DNA from: Planctomycetaceae bacterium
GTDB taxonomy: Bacteria > Planctomycetota > Planctomycetia > Planctomycetales > Planctomycetaceae
Direction: 5' to 3'
NCBI GenBank assembly: GCA_021732785.1
Contig: JAKFUG010000036.1
Span: 19,320-83,319 of the forward strand
Length of the DNA stretch: 64,000 bases
In this document: one piece after another, positions 9,598 through 18,363 of the stretch
Position numbering within the stretch: position 1 is the stretch's first letter
Layout: each line of letters starts with the position of its first letter
Made by a program: the position numbers and the translations under genes
The notes under the pieces: generated by a model
Databases searched by the model: none
Seen by the model: only the letters and a program-made list of their open reading frames with translations
What the model was told of the DNA's origin: nothing

Positions 9598-9820
9598 ACC
9601 GGTTCCCGCACTCGCTTTGGCGAGATGTCGTGAGCGCTGATTTTCGCCGGGTTTCTCGACAAAGCCTGCGATATGAAAACGACGGCACGACAGTTGAGCG
9701 ATGAGAATCGCAACCGCGGGGCTGTCGTTCGGAAGACGTAGTGGTTGAGGCTCAAGTCAGAGTCTCCCGCGTCTTCCGTCGCACTCACCGAGCTTTCAGC
9801 CATTCATCGAGGAACGTTTC

Positions 9821-12649
9821 ATGTCCGTGGCGACGCCAACGTCGAAGCCGGTTCCGAGCGCCCCTCGCGGCCCGATCCCCGCCGTGGGACCGCGGCTGCG
9901 CGTGCTCATGTGGTCGGTGTTTGCGCTCCTTGCCGTGCTGGGGGCCAACTCGGTCTATCTCGCCAGCGTCACAGGGCTCGACTGGTGGACCGGGCAGACT
10001 TATGAGAATTGGTTCTACCATTGGATGTTCCTCGGGCACCTCGTGCTCGGATTGCTCCTCATCATCCCGTGGCTGATCTTCGGCGGGATTCACATCTCGA
10101 ACACAAAGCATCGCAAGAACAAACGGGCGATCCGCGTCGGCTATGCTCTGTTCTTCACGTCACTCGTGCTGCTCATCAGCGGGCTGTTATTGGTGCGGGT
10201 CGGCGGGTTCGATTTGAGGCAGCCGGGAGCCCGCTCGGTCACCTATTGGGCGCACGTCGCCTCGCCGCTGGTCTGTCTGTGGCTCTATTGGATGCACCGC
10301 CTCGTGGGACCACGCATCAAGTGGCGGCTTGGGATTGGATACGCCGTGGCAACGACGGGCTTTGTGGTTGCCATGATGTTGATGCACAATCAGGATCCTC
10401 GGAAATGGAACGCGCTCGGTCCCAAAGACGGCGAAAAGTATTTCTTCCCGTCCCTGGCCCGGACCGGCAGCGGTGACTTCATTCCCGCTCACGCGCTCGA
10501 CAACGACGAATACTGCCTTCAATGTCACAAGGATGCCTACGACGGTTGGTATCACAGCGCCCATCGCTTCAGTTCGTTCAACAACCCGGCGTACCTGGCC
10601 AGCGTGCGCGAGACCCGACAAGTCTCGATGACGCGCGACGGCAACGTGCAGGGATCGCGATTCTGTGCGGGCTGTCACGATCCGGTGCCGTTCTTCAGCG
10701 GCGCGTTCGATGATCCGAAGTTCGACGACGTGAAACACCCGACCGCGCAGGCGGGCATCACCTGTACCGTCTGCCATGCCGTCACGCACATCAACAGCAC
10801 CCGCGGCAATGCCGACTTCACCATCGAAGAGCCGGCCCAGTATCCGTTCGCGTACAGCGAGAATCCACTCTTGCAGTGGATCAACAACCAGTTGGTGAAA
10901 GCAAAACCCGAGTTCCACAAGAAGACGTTCCTGAAGGATTTCCACAAGACGGAAGAGTTCTGTTCGACGTGCCACAAAGTCCATTTGCCGTTCGCGCTGA
11001 ACCATTACAAAGAGTTTCTCCGCGGGCAGAATCACTACGACACGTACTTGCTCAGCGGCGTCTCGGGGCACGGTTCCCGCAGCTTTTACTATCCGGAGAA
11101 GGCGGTCGAGAACTGTGCTGGTTGTCATATGCCGCTGAAGGAATCGCAGGACTTTGGCGCGAAGCTGTTTCCCGGCGCGAAGTCGCCCAGCATTCACAAC
11201 CATCAGTTTCCCTCGGCGAACACGGCGATTGCGTGGATGATGAATTTCGATGAAACCATCACCGCGCATCAGGAGTTTCTGAAAGGCAAACTGCGGGTGG
11301 ATGTTTTCGGGCTGCGCGAAGGAGGCGAGATCGACGGCAAGCTGATCGCCCCGTTGCGGCCGGAAGTCCCGGCGCTCAAAGCGGGATCGACGTATCTGCT
11401 CGACACGGTCATCCGCACGTTAAAAATGGGGCATCCCTTCACGCAGGGGACCGCCGATTCCAATGAGGTCTGGCTCGACATCACCGTCACCTCTGGCGAT
11501 CGCGTGATTGGCCGTAGCGGCGGCCTCGATGCCAACCGGGGCGTTGATCCGTGGTCGCACTTCGTCAACATTTTTATGCTCGACAAGGACGGCAACCGCA
11601 TCGATCGCCGCAACGCGCAGGACATTTTCATCCCGCTTTACAACAACCAGATTCCCCCCGGTGCCGCACAGACGGTGCATTACGGACTGGTAATCCCGGC
11701 GGATGTGACCGGTCCTGTCACCGTCGAGGTGAAGTTGCAGTACCGCAAGTTCGACACGACATACATGGATTTCGTGACGAAGAAAGCGCGGCCGGGTGAC
11801 TTACCCATTCGCGATCACGAAGCGGGCCAGCCCTACGGCAACCCGCTCCCCATCACCACGCTTGCCGCAGATCGCATCACGTTTCCAATTGAGGGAACGG
11901 ACAACCCGGTGGAGAATGCAAAAGTCGAAATCCCGCCGTGGCAGCGATGGAACGATTACGGCATCGGTCTGTTGCTGAAAGGCAAAGCCGAACTGCGTCA
12001 GGCCGCGGAAGCCTTCACCGCAGTGGAGAAGCTGAACCGTTACGATGGCCCGCTGAACCTGGCGCGGGTGCTGTACGCCGAAGGTCGTCTCGACGAAGCG
12101 ACCGAAGCGGTTCAGCGAGCCGCGAAGCACACCGATCCGCCCGCCCCGTGGTGGACGGCTTCGTGGCTCAGCGGGGTCATCAATCGCGAACAGGGTCGTT
12201 TGGAAGACGCCGAGAAGAACTTCCGCACGGTCCTCAGCCCGCCGTCTTCCGATCTGACGGCGCGGGGCTTCGACTTCCGCAAGGACTACGAAGTCATCAA
12301 TCTCCTCGGCAATACGCTGTTCGATCGTGCCAAGCAGATTCGCGATCCGGCCCGGCAATCCGAGCGTGATGCACTGCTGAAAGACGCCAGCGGACAGTTC
12401 CAGCAAACGCTGGCGCTCGATTCCGAGAACGTCGGCGCGCATTACGGCTTGAGTTTGATCTTCGCACTGATGGGCGACGACAAACAGGCGGAGCATCACC
12501 GCACGTTGCATCAGCGGTACAAACTCGACGACAATGCCCGCGATCAGGCCGTCGCCGCCGCCCGGAAGAAGTACCCCGCTGCGAATCATGCGAGCGAACC
12601 GGTGGTGATTTACCCGTTGAATTCTGTCAAGACAAATGGTGCCCCATAA
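9821..12649 (+). CDS. Membrane-anchored pentahaem c-type cytochrome with TPR tail
   Basis: A 942-residue three-part protein. Residues ~28-190 contain about five hydrophobic helices with several His residues (H67, H73, H91, H145, H159), as in b-type or quinol-interacting membrane domains. Residues ~225-465 hold five CxxCH haem c motifs: CLQCH 232, CAGCH 282, CTVCH 315, CSTCH 381, CAGCH 432. Residues ~700-930 form TPR-like helices. The haem part should lie outside the cytoplasmic membrane. A role moving electrons from the quinone pool to an extracytoplasmic partner is inferred. The following ASPIC/UnbV gene starts 76 bases downstream in the same direction, suggesting joint expression. Confidence 0.88.
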   Translation: MSVATPTSKPVPSAPRGPIPAVGPRLRVLMWSVFALLAVLGANSVYLASVTGLDWWTGQTYENWFYHWMFLGHLVLGLLLIIPWLIFGGIHISNTKHRKNKRAIRVGYALFFTSLVLLISGLLLVRVGGFDLRQPGARSVTYWAHVASPLVCLWLYWMHRLVGPRIKWRLGIGYAVATTGFVVAMMLMHNQDPRKWNALGPKDGEKYFFPSLARTGSGDFIPAHALDNDEYCLQCHKDAYDGWYHSAHRFSSFNNPAYLASVRETRQVSMTRDGNVQGSRFCAGCHDPVPFFSGAFDDPKFDDVKHPTAQAGITCTVCHAVTHINSTRGNADFTIEEPAQYPFAYSENPLLQWINNQLVKAKPEFHKKTFLKDFHKTEEFCSTCHKVHLPFALNHYKEFLRGQNHYDTYLLSGVSGHGSRSFYYPEKAVENCAGCHMPLKESQDFGAKLFPGAKSPSIHNHQFPSANTAIAWMMNFDETITAHQEFLKGKLRVDVFGLREGGEIDGKLIAPLRPEVPALKAGSTYLLDTVIRTLKMGHPFTQGTADSNEVWLDITVTSGDRVIGRSGGLDANRGVDPWSHFVNIFMLDKDGNRIDRRNAQDIFIPLYNNQIPPGAAQTVHYGLVIPADVTGPVTVEVKLQYRKFDTTYMDFVTKKARPGDLPIRDHEAGQPYGNPLPITTLAADRITFPIEGTDNPVENAKVEIPPWQRWNDYGIGLLLKGKAELRQAAEAFTAVEKLNRYDGPLNLARVLYAEGRLDEATEAVQRAAKHTDPPAPWWTASWLSGVINREQGRLEDAEKNFRTVLSPPSSDLTARGFDFRKDYEVINLLGNTLFDRAKQIRDPARQSERDALLKDASGQFQQTLALDSENVGAHYGLSLIFALMGDDKQAEHHRTLHQRYKLDDNARDQAVAAARKKYPAANHASEPVVIYPLNSVKTNGAP

Positions 12650-12725
12650 TCGCTTGCCGCTTTGCGGATCCCACGGCGCTCATTTGAGATTCCATCCCTG
12701 AACACGCAACCCGTTGAGGATCAAC

Positions 12726-14561
12726 ATGCCGCTGCCTGAACCTCCGCAGGATGAGCGCGACGATGCGGTCATCGGCACCGCTTTGAAATGGTCGCTGGGC
12801 GTGATGGCGTGCGTGGCCATCGTCGCGGCGGTGATCGTCGTCGGCCCGCGGTTCTGGACCACGAAGCGGATCCCGATTGCCGCCGCGCCGGTGGAACCGC
12901 CGCAAACGCGCACGCAGCGGCATCGCGAACTGCCGGCGATGCCGTTTACGGATATCACGACGTCCGCGGGGATTACGTTTCGCCACGAAAACGGGGCCGC
13001 CGGGGAAAAGCTCCTGCCGGAAACGATGGGGGGCGGCGTGGCGTTTCTCGATTACGACGGCGATGGCGATCAGGATTTGCTGTTCGTCAACTCGTGTCGC
13101 TGGCCGTGGGATGACCGTGAAACTGCGGGTCAGCCGCCGACGATGGCACTGTATGCCAACAATGGTCGAGGGGAATTCACCAATGTGACCGCCGCCGTGG
13201 GGTTGAATGTCACGTTCTACGGTCAGGGCGTTGCCGTTGGAGATTACGACAACGATGGCGACAGCGACCTGTTTCTTTCCGCCGTGGGGCTGAACCATCT
13301 CTATCGCAATGACGGCGGGCGGTTTGTCGAAGTCACCGAGGAAGCGGGTGTCGGAGGCAATGCCGACCAGTGGAGCACCAGTTGCGGGTGGTTCGATTAC
13401 GACCGCGATGGCGACCTCGATCTGCTCGTCGTCAACTATGTAATGTGGACGCGGAAATTCGATCTCGATCAAAACTTCCAACTCACCGGTGGCGGCCGGG
13501 CCTATGGACGTCCGCAGAACTTTCCGGGAACGTTTCCCTACCTGTATCGCAACGACGGCGGTCAGTTCACCGAAGTGGGTGAAGCGGCCGGACTGCACGT
13601 CAAGAACCCGGCGACGGGCGTCCCCTCGGGGAAATCACTCGGGCTGACGTTCGCCGATGGCAACCGCGACGGCTACCTCGATGTGATCGTCGCCAACGAT
13701 ACCGTGCAGAACTTTTACTTCGAGAACCAGCGCGACGGCACTTTCACCGAAATCGCCGCCCTCGCCGGTGTCGCCTACGACAACGACGGCAACGCACGCG
13801 GCGCGATGGGGATCGATACGGCTTACTTCCGCAATTCGAAGCAGCTCGGTATCGCCATCGGAAACTTTGCCAACGAGATGACAGCCCTCTACGTTTCGCA
13901 GGGAGACAGCAACCAGTTCGTGGACGAAGCGGTCGCCACCGGACTGGGCCCCCAAACGCGGTTGGAGCTGAAATTCGGGACGCTGTTCGCGGACATCGAT
14001 CTCGATGGCCGACTCGATCTCATCGGGGCGAACGGTCACCTCGAACAGGAAATCAACCGCGTCCAGCCGAGCCAGTATTACGAACAGCCGCCGCACTTCT
14101 TCTACAACTGCGGGCCGTCCGAACCGACGGAGTTTCGCCAGGTGCCCTCGCAGAACACCGGCGTCGATTTCTCCAAACGCATGGTCGGTCGTGGGGCCGC
14201 CGTGGCGGACATCGACGGCGATGGCGATCTCGACATCGTTTTCGCGGCGAGTGGGCAATCGCCGCGGTTATTACGCAACGATCAGCAGTCGGGGCACCAT
14301 TGGCTGCGGTTGCGACTGGTGGGCACGAAGTCGCCGAAGGATGCCATCGGCGCGGTTGTCACGCTCAAGCTGGGAACCGAAACGCATACGGCGATGGTGA
14401 TGCCCACGCGGAGTTATCTGTCGCAATGCGAGCGCACCGTGACGTTTGGATTGGGGGAATCGGCAACAAAACCAACGCTGGAAATTCGCTGGCCCAGCGG
14501 CACCGTGCAAACGATTCCCGACGCCGCGATTGACCAGGTTCTCACGATTACGGAACAATGA
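12726..14561 (+). CDS. CRTAC1-like FG-GAP/VCBS repeat protein with ASPIC/UnbV domain
   Basis: A 611-residue protein anchored by one N-terminal helix (WSLGVMACVAIVAAVIVVG, residues ~20-40). The body is a beta-propeller of FG-GAP/VCBS repeats with calcium-loop motifs such as DYDGDGDQDL, DYDNDGDSDL, DYDRDGDLDL and DIDGDGDLDI. The C-terminal ~70 residues match the ASPIC/UnbV domain (WLRLRLVG, SYLSQ, FGLG, WPSG). ATG at 12726 follows GAGGA at 12716-12720; an upstream in-frame TTG at 12714 is rejected. Family members are extracytoplasmic and often lie next to TPR or multihaem proteins, as here. Function is unknown. Confidence 0.88.
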   Translation: MPLPEPPQDERDDAVIGTALKWSLGVMACVAIVAAVIVVGPRFWTTKRIPIAAAPVEPPQTRTQRHRELPAMPFTDITTSAGITFRHENGAAGEKLLPETMGGGVAFLDYDGDGDQDLLFVNSCRWPWDDRETAGQPPTMALYANNGRGEFTNVTAAVGLNVTFYGQGVAVGDYDNDGDSDLFLSAVGLNHLYRNDGGRFVEVTEEAGVGGNADQWSTSCGWFDYDRDGDLDLLVVNYVMWTRKFDLDQNFQLTGGGRAYGRPQNFPGTFPYLYRNDGGQFTEVGEAAGLHVKNPATGVPSGKSLGLTFADGNRDGYLDVIVANDTVQNFYFENQRDGTFTEIAALAGVAYDNDGNARGAMGIDTAYFRNSKQLGIAIGNFANEMTALYVSQGDSNQFVDEAVATGLGPQTRLELKFGTLFADIDLDGRLDLIGANGHLEQEINRVQPSQYYEQPPHFFYNCGPSEPTEFRQVPSQNTGVDFSKRMVGRGAAVADIDGDGDLDIVFAASGQSPRLLRNDQQSGHHWLRLRLVGTKSPKDAIGAVVTLKLGTETHTAMVMPTRSYLSQCERTVTFGLGESATKPTLEIRWPSGTVQTIPDAAIDQVLTITEQ

Positions 14562-14567
14562 CAGACG

Positions 14568-14589
14568 CCCAGGGATTCCGACCCCTGGG
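14568..14589 (+). repeat. Intercistronic TCCG-loop hairpin, copy 2
   Basis: Stem CCCAGGGAT / ACCCCTGGG (one mismatch) around loop TCCG, 6 bases after the ASPIC/UnbV stop and 29 bases before the next start. Followed by TTTCTCGG, so the T-run is weak. Confidence 0.7.
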
Positions 14590-14618
14590 TTTCTCGGTTT
14601 GATCAGAGGATTCCTTCC

Positions 14619-15047
14619 GTGCCCGATTTCTGGCCCGCGCTTGTCTTCGGCGGCTTGCTGCTGGCAACGGCGCTCGTGTCGTCCGTCTGGATTTGGCGAC
14701 AGCCCGTCCCGGCAACGAACGATCCCATCGGTCCGATTTCGCTTCGTCAACGCCGTCGCCGTTTACAGGTGAATGGGTTGCTCGCGATGACCGGCACGAT
14801 GATCGTTCTGATTGACGCCTGTCCCGAGGTCCGGCTACGACCGCTGTTGTTCGTGGCGCTGGTTGCCGTGATTCTCTTTCTCACGGCGTGGATGACGCTG
14901 CTTGCCGTCGCCGACTGGATCACCACGCGACGACAACTCCGCATGACAGCCGCCCGGTTAATGGCGCAGCGAAAGCAACTGGAACGCGAACTGGAAGAAA
15001 TCCAGGCGGCTGCGGAACGTCCCTATCCACCCCCGGAGTGGAATTGA
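14619..15047 (+). CDS. Small integral membrane protein of unknown function
   Basis: A 142-residue protein starting at GTG 14619, 8 bases after AGAGGA. It has three hydrophobic segments (about residues 5-25, 48-66 and 72-100) and a charged C-terminal helix rich in Glu, Arg and Gln (about 105-135) that may form a coiled coil. No family was recognised. It is the third co-directional gene after the cytochrome and ASPIC/UnbV genes, separated from them by a copy of the intercistronic hairpin. A link to the cytochrome system is only an inference from position. Confidence 0.65.
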   Translation: MPDFWPALVFGGLLLATALVSSVWIWRQPVPATNDPIGPISLRQRRRRLQVNGLLAMTGTMIVLIDACPEVRLRPLLFVALVAVILFLTAWMTLLAVADWITTRRQLRMTAARLMAQRKQLERELEEIQAAAERPYPPPEWN

Positions 15048-15110
15048 AAAACCTCGATTGTTTTACCCGTCCACCGAGACCGCAAGCGACCATCGAATAC
15101 CGGTTGCCAA

Positions 15111-16550
15111 CTACGTGAGAAGTCCGTACTTCTTCATCTTGTTGTAGAGTGTGACGCGGCTGATACCGAGTTCGCGCGCCGTCTTCGTGCGGCTGAAACT
15201 GTTCTTGAACAGCGTCTGTTCGATGATTTCCTTTTCTGTCAGCGACATCTGTCCGCCGAGGCTGCGATCATCAATGATCATCGACGGCACCGCTTGCGTC
15301 ATGCCGGGCAACACCACCGTGGGGTCATTCGTTGGCCCCGCCGTTCCCGAAAGAATGTGGTGCGGCAACTGCTGCGCGGTGAGGGCCCCATCGCGGCAAT
15401 AGATCACGGCCCGCTGAACCACGTGTTCCAGTTCGCGCACATTCCCCGGCCAGGGGTAATTGAGCAGTGCCTGCAGAAAGCCCTGATCGACGTGCTCGAT
15501 ACGGATGTCATGTTTGAGCGCAAACTGGCTCATGAATTTGCGAGTGAGCGGTACGATGTCCATCTTCCGTTGCCGTAATGGCGGAATGACGAACTTCAGC
15601 ATGTTGAGCCGATAGTACAAGTCCGGACGGAACCGGGCCTGTTCGACGAGGGGTTGCAGTTCGAGATTACTCGCGACGATCAGCCGGGCGCGGCTGTGCT
15701 GGGTTTGATTCGAGCCAACGGGTTCGAATTCACCGGTTTCAATCACTCGCAGAAGTTTCACCTGCTGTTCGAGACCGAGGACATCGATTTCGTCGAGCAG
15801 AATGGACCCGCGACGAGCGGCGATGAATTTGCCTTCCTTGTCCTGGTGAGCGCTGGTGAACGAGCCCTTCATGTGACCGAAGAGTTCGCTTTCGATGAGA
15901 TCGGCCGGGAGGGCACCGCACGCCACCGGCAGGAACGGTTCGTGCCGTCGGGGTGACACTTCATGGATGAGCCGCGACAGGTAAGTTTTACCCGCTCCGG
16001 TTTCGCCGATGAGCAGGATGGTCACATCGTGCTTCGCTGCGACTTCGAGGTCTTGCAGCACCTGTTTCAATTGCGGTGAGTTGGTTTCGTAACGCCGGCT
16101 GATGCCCGTCAGCACGCCCAGCGGTGATTCCTCGGGAAGGGGCAACGGGGCTGCGACCGGAGCGGTTGCCGCCGGGGACGGTGGTTCGCCGACGAGCTCG
16201 CGCAAGGCGTGTAACAGCGATTGACGATCGACCCGGCCTTTCACGACCGGCAAGCGGAGCAGTTCGGTGCGCTGTTCGAGCATCTCCGGTCCGTGCTCGG
16301 GCATGAGGACCGCGAGCGTGGCTTGCGGCCAACGGCTTTGCAGAACATCGAGCGTCTTTTGTTCGCCGCCGGTGGGTCCAGCTCGGCGGAAGTCGGCGAC
16401 GATCCCTTGCGGTTCCACCCAGCGTGCCAGATCGGAGAGTTCTTCCAGGCTGTCGCAGGCGCGGACTTCGGCGCGTCCCTGAAACCAACCGGGCAATTCC
16501 CCCGTCAGTTGCGGATCGCGGCTCAGAACAACAATCACCGGCTGCGGCAT
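15111..16550 (-). CDS. Sigma-54 activator-type AAA+ Fis family regulator with variant GAFTGA loop
   Basis: A 479-residue NtrC-like protein. Residues 1-120 resemble a receiver domain but lack the usual acidic pair; an Asp at 53 (VADF) could be the phosphoacceptor. The AAA+ domain has Walker A GETGAGKT (182-189), Walker B SILLDEID (249-256) and FRPDLYYRLN. The loop that contacts sigma-54 is GSFTSA (229-234) instead of GAFTGA. A Fis-type HTH lies at the C-terminus (ARELGISRVTLYNKMKKYG). Whether it still remodels sigma-54 holoenzyme is open because of the loop change. No target promoter was identified nearby. It is convergent with the small membrane protein gene. Confidence 0.88.
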   Translation of the reverse strand: MPQPVIVVLSRDPQLTGELPGWFQGRAEVRACDSLEELSDLARWVEPQGIVADFRRAGPTGGEQKTLDVLQSRWPQATLAVLMPEHGPEMLEQRTELLRLPVVKGRVDRQSLLHALRELVGEPPSPAATAPVAAPLPLPEESPLGVLTGISRRYETNSPQLKQVLQDLEVAAKHDVTILLIGETGAGKTYLSRLIHEVSPRRHEPFLPVACGALPADLIESELFGHMKGSFTSAHQDKEGKFIAARRGSILLDEIDVLGLEQQVKLLRVIETGEFEPVGSNQTQHSRARLIVASNLELQPLVEQARFRPDLYYRLNMLKFVIPPLRQRKMDIVPLTRKFMSQFALKHDIRIEHVDQGFLQALLNYPWPGNVRELEHVVQRAVIYCRDGALTAQQLPHHILSGTAGPTNDPTVVLPGMTQAVPSMIIDDRSLGGQMSLTEKEIIEQTLFKNSFSRTKTARELGISRVTLYNKMKKYGLLT

Positions 16551-16936
16551 CGTCTGTCTCCTCGAACGTTGTGCGGCGTCAACAAAAGCCGACGCCCCGC
16601 GGTCGAATGAGAAAACCGCGTGCCAGAACGTTAAGCCATCCTGACATTTGGTTCGTAAAGACTCGTAAACAGGCAGTTTGCGCTCGCCAGAATTCTCCGT
16701 CCCATTTCGACGATCACAAATGCGTGGCGTTTGGGAAGCATGATTGAGGCGATTACGGTGATAATCGGCAACATGGAGGAAGGTGGCCGGCGACAGGTGA
16801 TCGTTGGTCGGTAAGACAAATGATCCGACGTCGCTTGCGGTTTCGCGCCTGGCGCGGAACCCACACCATGTTCTCCGACTGCTGCCAATTCGAAATCACT
16901 CGGTGGTCTCTGCGCGGGACGCGAAGCCGCAAGCGT
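16551..16936. other. Spacer upstream of the AAA+ regulator
   Basis: This 386-base gap lies between two minus-strand genes. Its promoter-proximal part presumably drives the regulator at 16550. The rest is occupied by a dyad of the GCGGTTTCGCGC family at 16832-16935. No gene is supported. Confidence 0.55.
16832..16935. repeat. Inverted repeat, GCGGTTTCGCGC family, copy 2
   Basis: Arms CGCTTGCGGTTTCGCG (16832-16847) and CGCGAAGCCGCAAGCG (16920-16935) pair with one mismatch across a 72-base centre. The right arm stops one base short of the aldolase stop codon (16937). It shares GCGGTTTCGCGCC with the dyad at 7602-7714. Confidence 0.72.
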
Positions 16937-18235
16937 TTATTGCGGATCGATTCCAAAGGCGACGCGCAGTTCGGTGATCACCGCGTCGGGCATCGGTACC
17001 AACTCCCCCAGCGGACGGCTGTGAATGATCGCTTCTGCCGTCGTTTCGAGAACCTCCAGCCGGTCGAACGCATCGAGCACGCTGGTGCCGCAGACGAGCA
17101 CGCCGTCGTTGTCGAGCAGCGCAATCGGGGCCTCGAGCGATACCGCCTCCGCGAGTGCCGTACCGTCACCGAAGGGCAACTCGAACGGCAGCCGCGGAAC
17201 ATCGCGCAGGAACAGATAACTCTCGGGGATGGTCCGCGTGTTGAGTTCCGCCCGCGTCACCGAGAACGCCGTGGCATGCACCGGGTACGCGGTGACGATC
17301 GCCTGCATTTGCGGATGGCGGCGGTACAGCGCCTGGTGCATCCGCGCGGATCGGCTCGGTGTGCTTCCCGCGGCCCGGCAACCGTGATGGATGGTCACGA
17401 AATCTTCGATGTCCAGCCCCTGACGATCGCGCGCATACGGCGTGATGAGGAACGTATCGTCATCCAGCCGGGCGGAAAAACTTCCCGCGGTGCTGATGAA
17501 CAGCCGCTGCTGATAGCCGCGACGGAGAAAGTCTCGCAGTTGTGTGCGGACTTCTTTCTCACGACTGCTCGGCGGCATCGGCGCGGTCTCGGGAAGCGCT
17601 TCCGCTTGACGGCGCGATAGCGCCAACTGGGCATCGCTGAGATACCGCAGGTCGCCGAGCATCGACGCGCGGATCGTGGTCTGCGCGAGAAATTCCAGCG
17701 TTTCGAATCGCTGGAACGCTTCGGTCAGATCGCGTCCGCCGACCACGATGCCGTGATTTTCGAGGACGACGCAATGATGCCCCAGGGCAAACGTTGCCGC
17801 GATATTGTCTGCGAGTTGTTCGCTGCCGGGGAGCGCGTAGGGGGCGAAGCCGACCTCACCGCAGACGTGATGCGCCTGGTGGAATAATCGCGTGTCGGGC
17901 ACACGCCGGCAGATACTGCACGCGACGAGCGCCACCGGATGGGCATGCACAATCGCCTTGATGTCCGGCCGCGCGGCATAAATCGCCCGGTGAAACGGAT
18001 ACTCCGAAGACGGTCGATGCCGCCCTTCCGTCGAGCCATCCGCCTTCACGCAGACCACGTCATCGCGGACGAGCGCTCCCTTGTCGACGCGGGCCGGGGT
18101 GATCCACACGTCCCCCTCGGCGTCACGAATGGAAAGGTTCCCGCCGGACGTGGTGGTCATGCGGTAACGATAGATCCGTTCCATCGTCTGCAATAGTTCG
18201 TCGCGCGGATGAATAAAATCATGGCGGTCAATCAT
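16937..18235 (-). CDS. Double-domain class II aldolase/adducin protein, second domain degenerate
   Basis: A 432-residue tandem fusion of two class II aldolase domains; typical members have one domain of ~215 residues. Domain 1 (about 10-215) keeps the zinc and catalytic set: TSGGNLS (30-35), E78 in SSEYPFH, H97 and H99 in VHAHP, H161 in ENHGIV. Domain 2 (about 225-432) aligns in pattern but has A297 for the Glu, T-A-Y for the His-x-His pair (315-317) and D376 for the last His, so it should not bind the metal. Domain 1 may cleave or epimerise a sugar phosphate; the substrate is unknown. ATG at 18235 is chosen; an upstream TTG at 18268 adds nothing conserved. Confidence 0.85.
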   Translation of the reverse strand: MIDRHDFIHPRDELLQTMERIYRYRMTTTSGGNLSIRDAEGDVWITPARVDKGALVRDDVVCVKADGSTEGRHRPSSEYPFHRAIYAARPDIKAIVHAHPVALVACSICRRVPDTRLFHQAHHVCGEVGFAPYALPGSEQLADNIAATFALGHHCVVLENHGIVVGGRDLTEAFQRFETLEFLAQTTIRASMLGDLRYLSDAQLALSRRQAEALPETAPMPPSSREKEVRTQLRDFLRRGYQQRLFISTAGSFSARLDDDTFLITPYARDRQGLDIEDFVTIHHGCRAAGSTPSRSARMHQALYRRHPQMQAIVTAYPVHATAFSVTRAELNTRTIPESYLFLRDVPRLPFELPFGDGTALAEAVSLEAPIALLDNDGVLVCGTSVLDAFDRLEVLETTAEAIIHSRPLGELVPMPDAVITELRVAFGIDPQ

Positions 18236-18280
18236 GGTCACGGTGGCGTTCCCTTGGCAAAGCGACAAAGAGCTGCATTC

Positions 18281-18353
18281 GTGAGCGGTACGGCGCTCGC
18301 CGCCGGTTCTTCGATCGAACTGCGGAACCGGCGGCGAGCGCCGTGCCGCTCAC
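18281..18353. repeat. Inverted repeat, GTGAGCGG family, copy 1
   Basis: 29-base arms 18281-18309 and 18325-18353 pair with one mismatch; the ends are GTGAGCGG and CCGCTCAC and the loop is 15 bases. The same family recurs at 36596-36670. It lies between the ASPIC lipoprotein stop (18364) and the aldolase start (18235), two minus-strand genes. Confidence 0.85.
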
Positions 18354-18363
18354 ATGTGTCGGG

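Noticed and set aside
18281..18353. Repeats as a possible CRISPR array
   Set aside because: Palindromes in this window are single dyads scattered in spacers; no run of regularly spaced direct repeats and no cas gene was seen.
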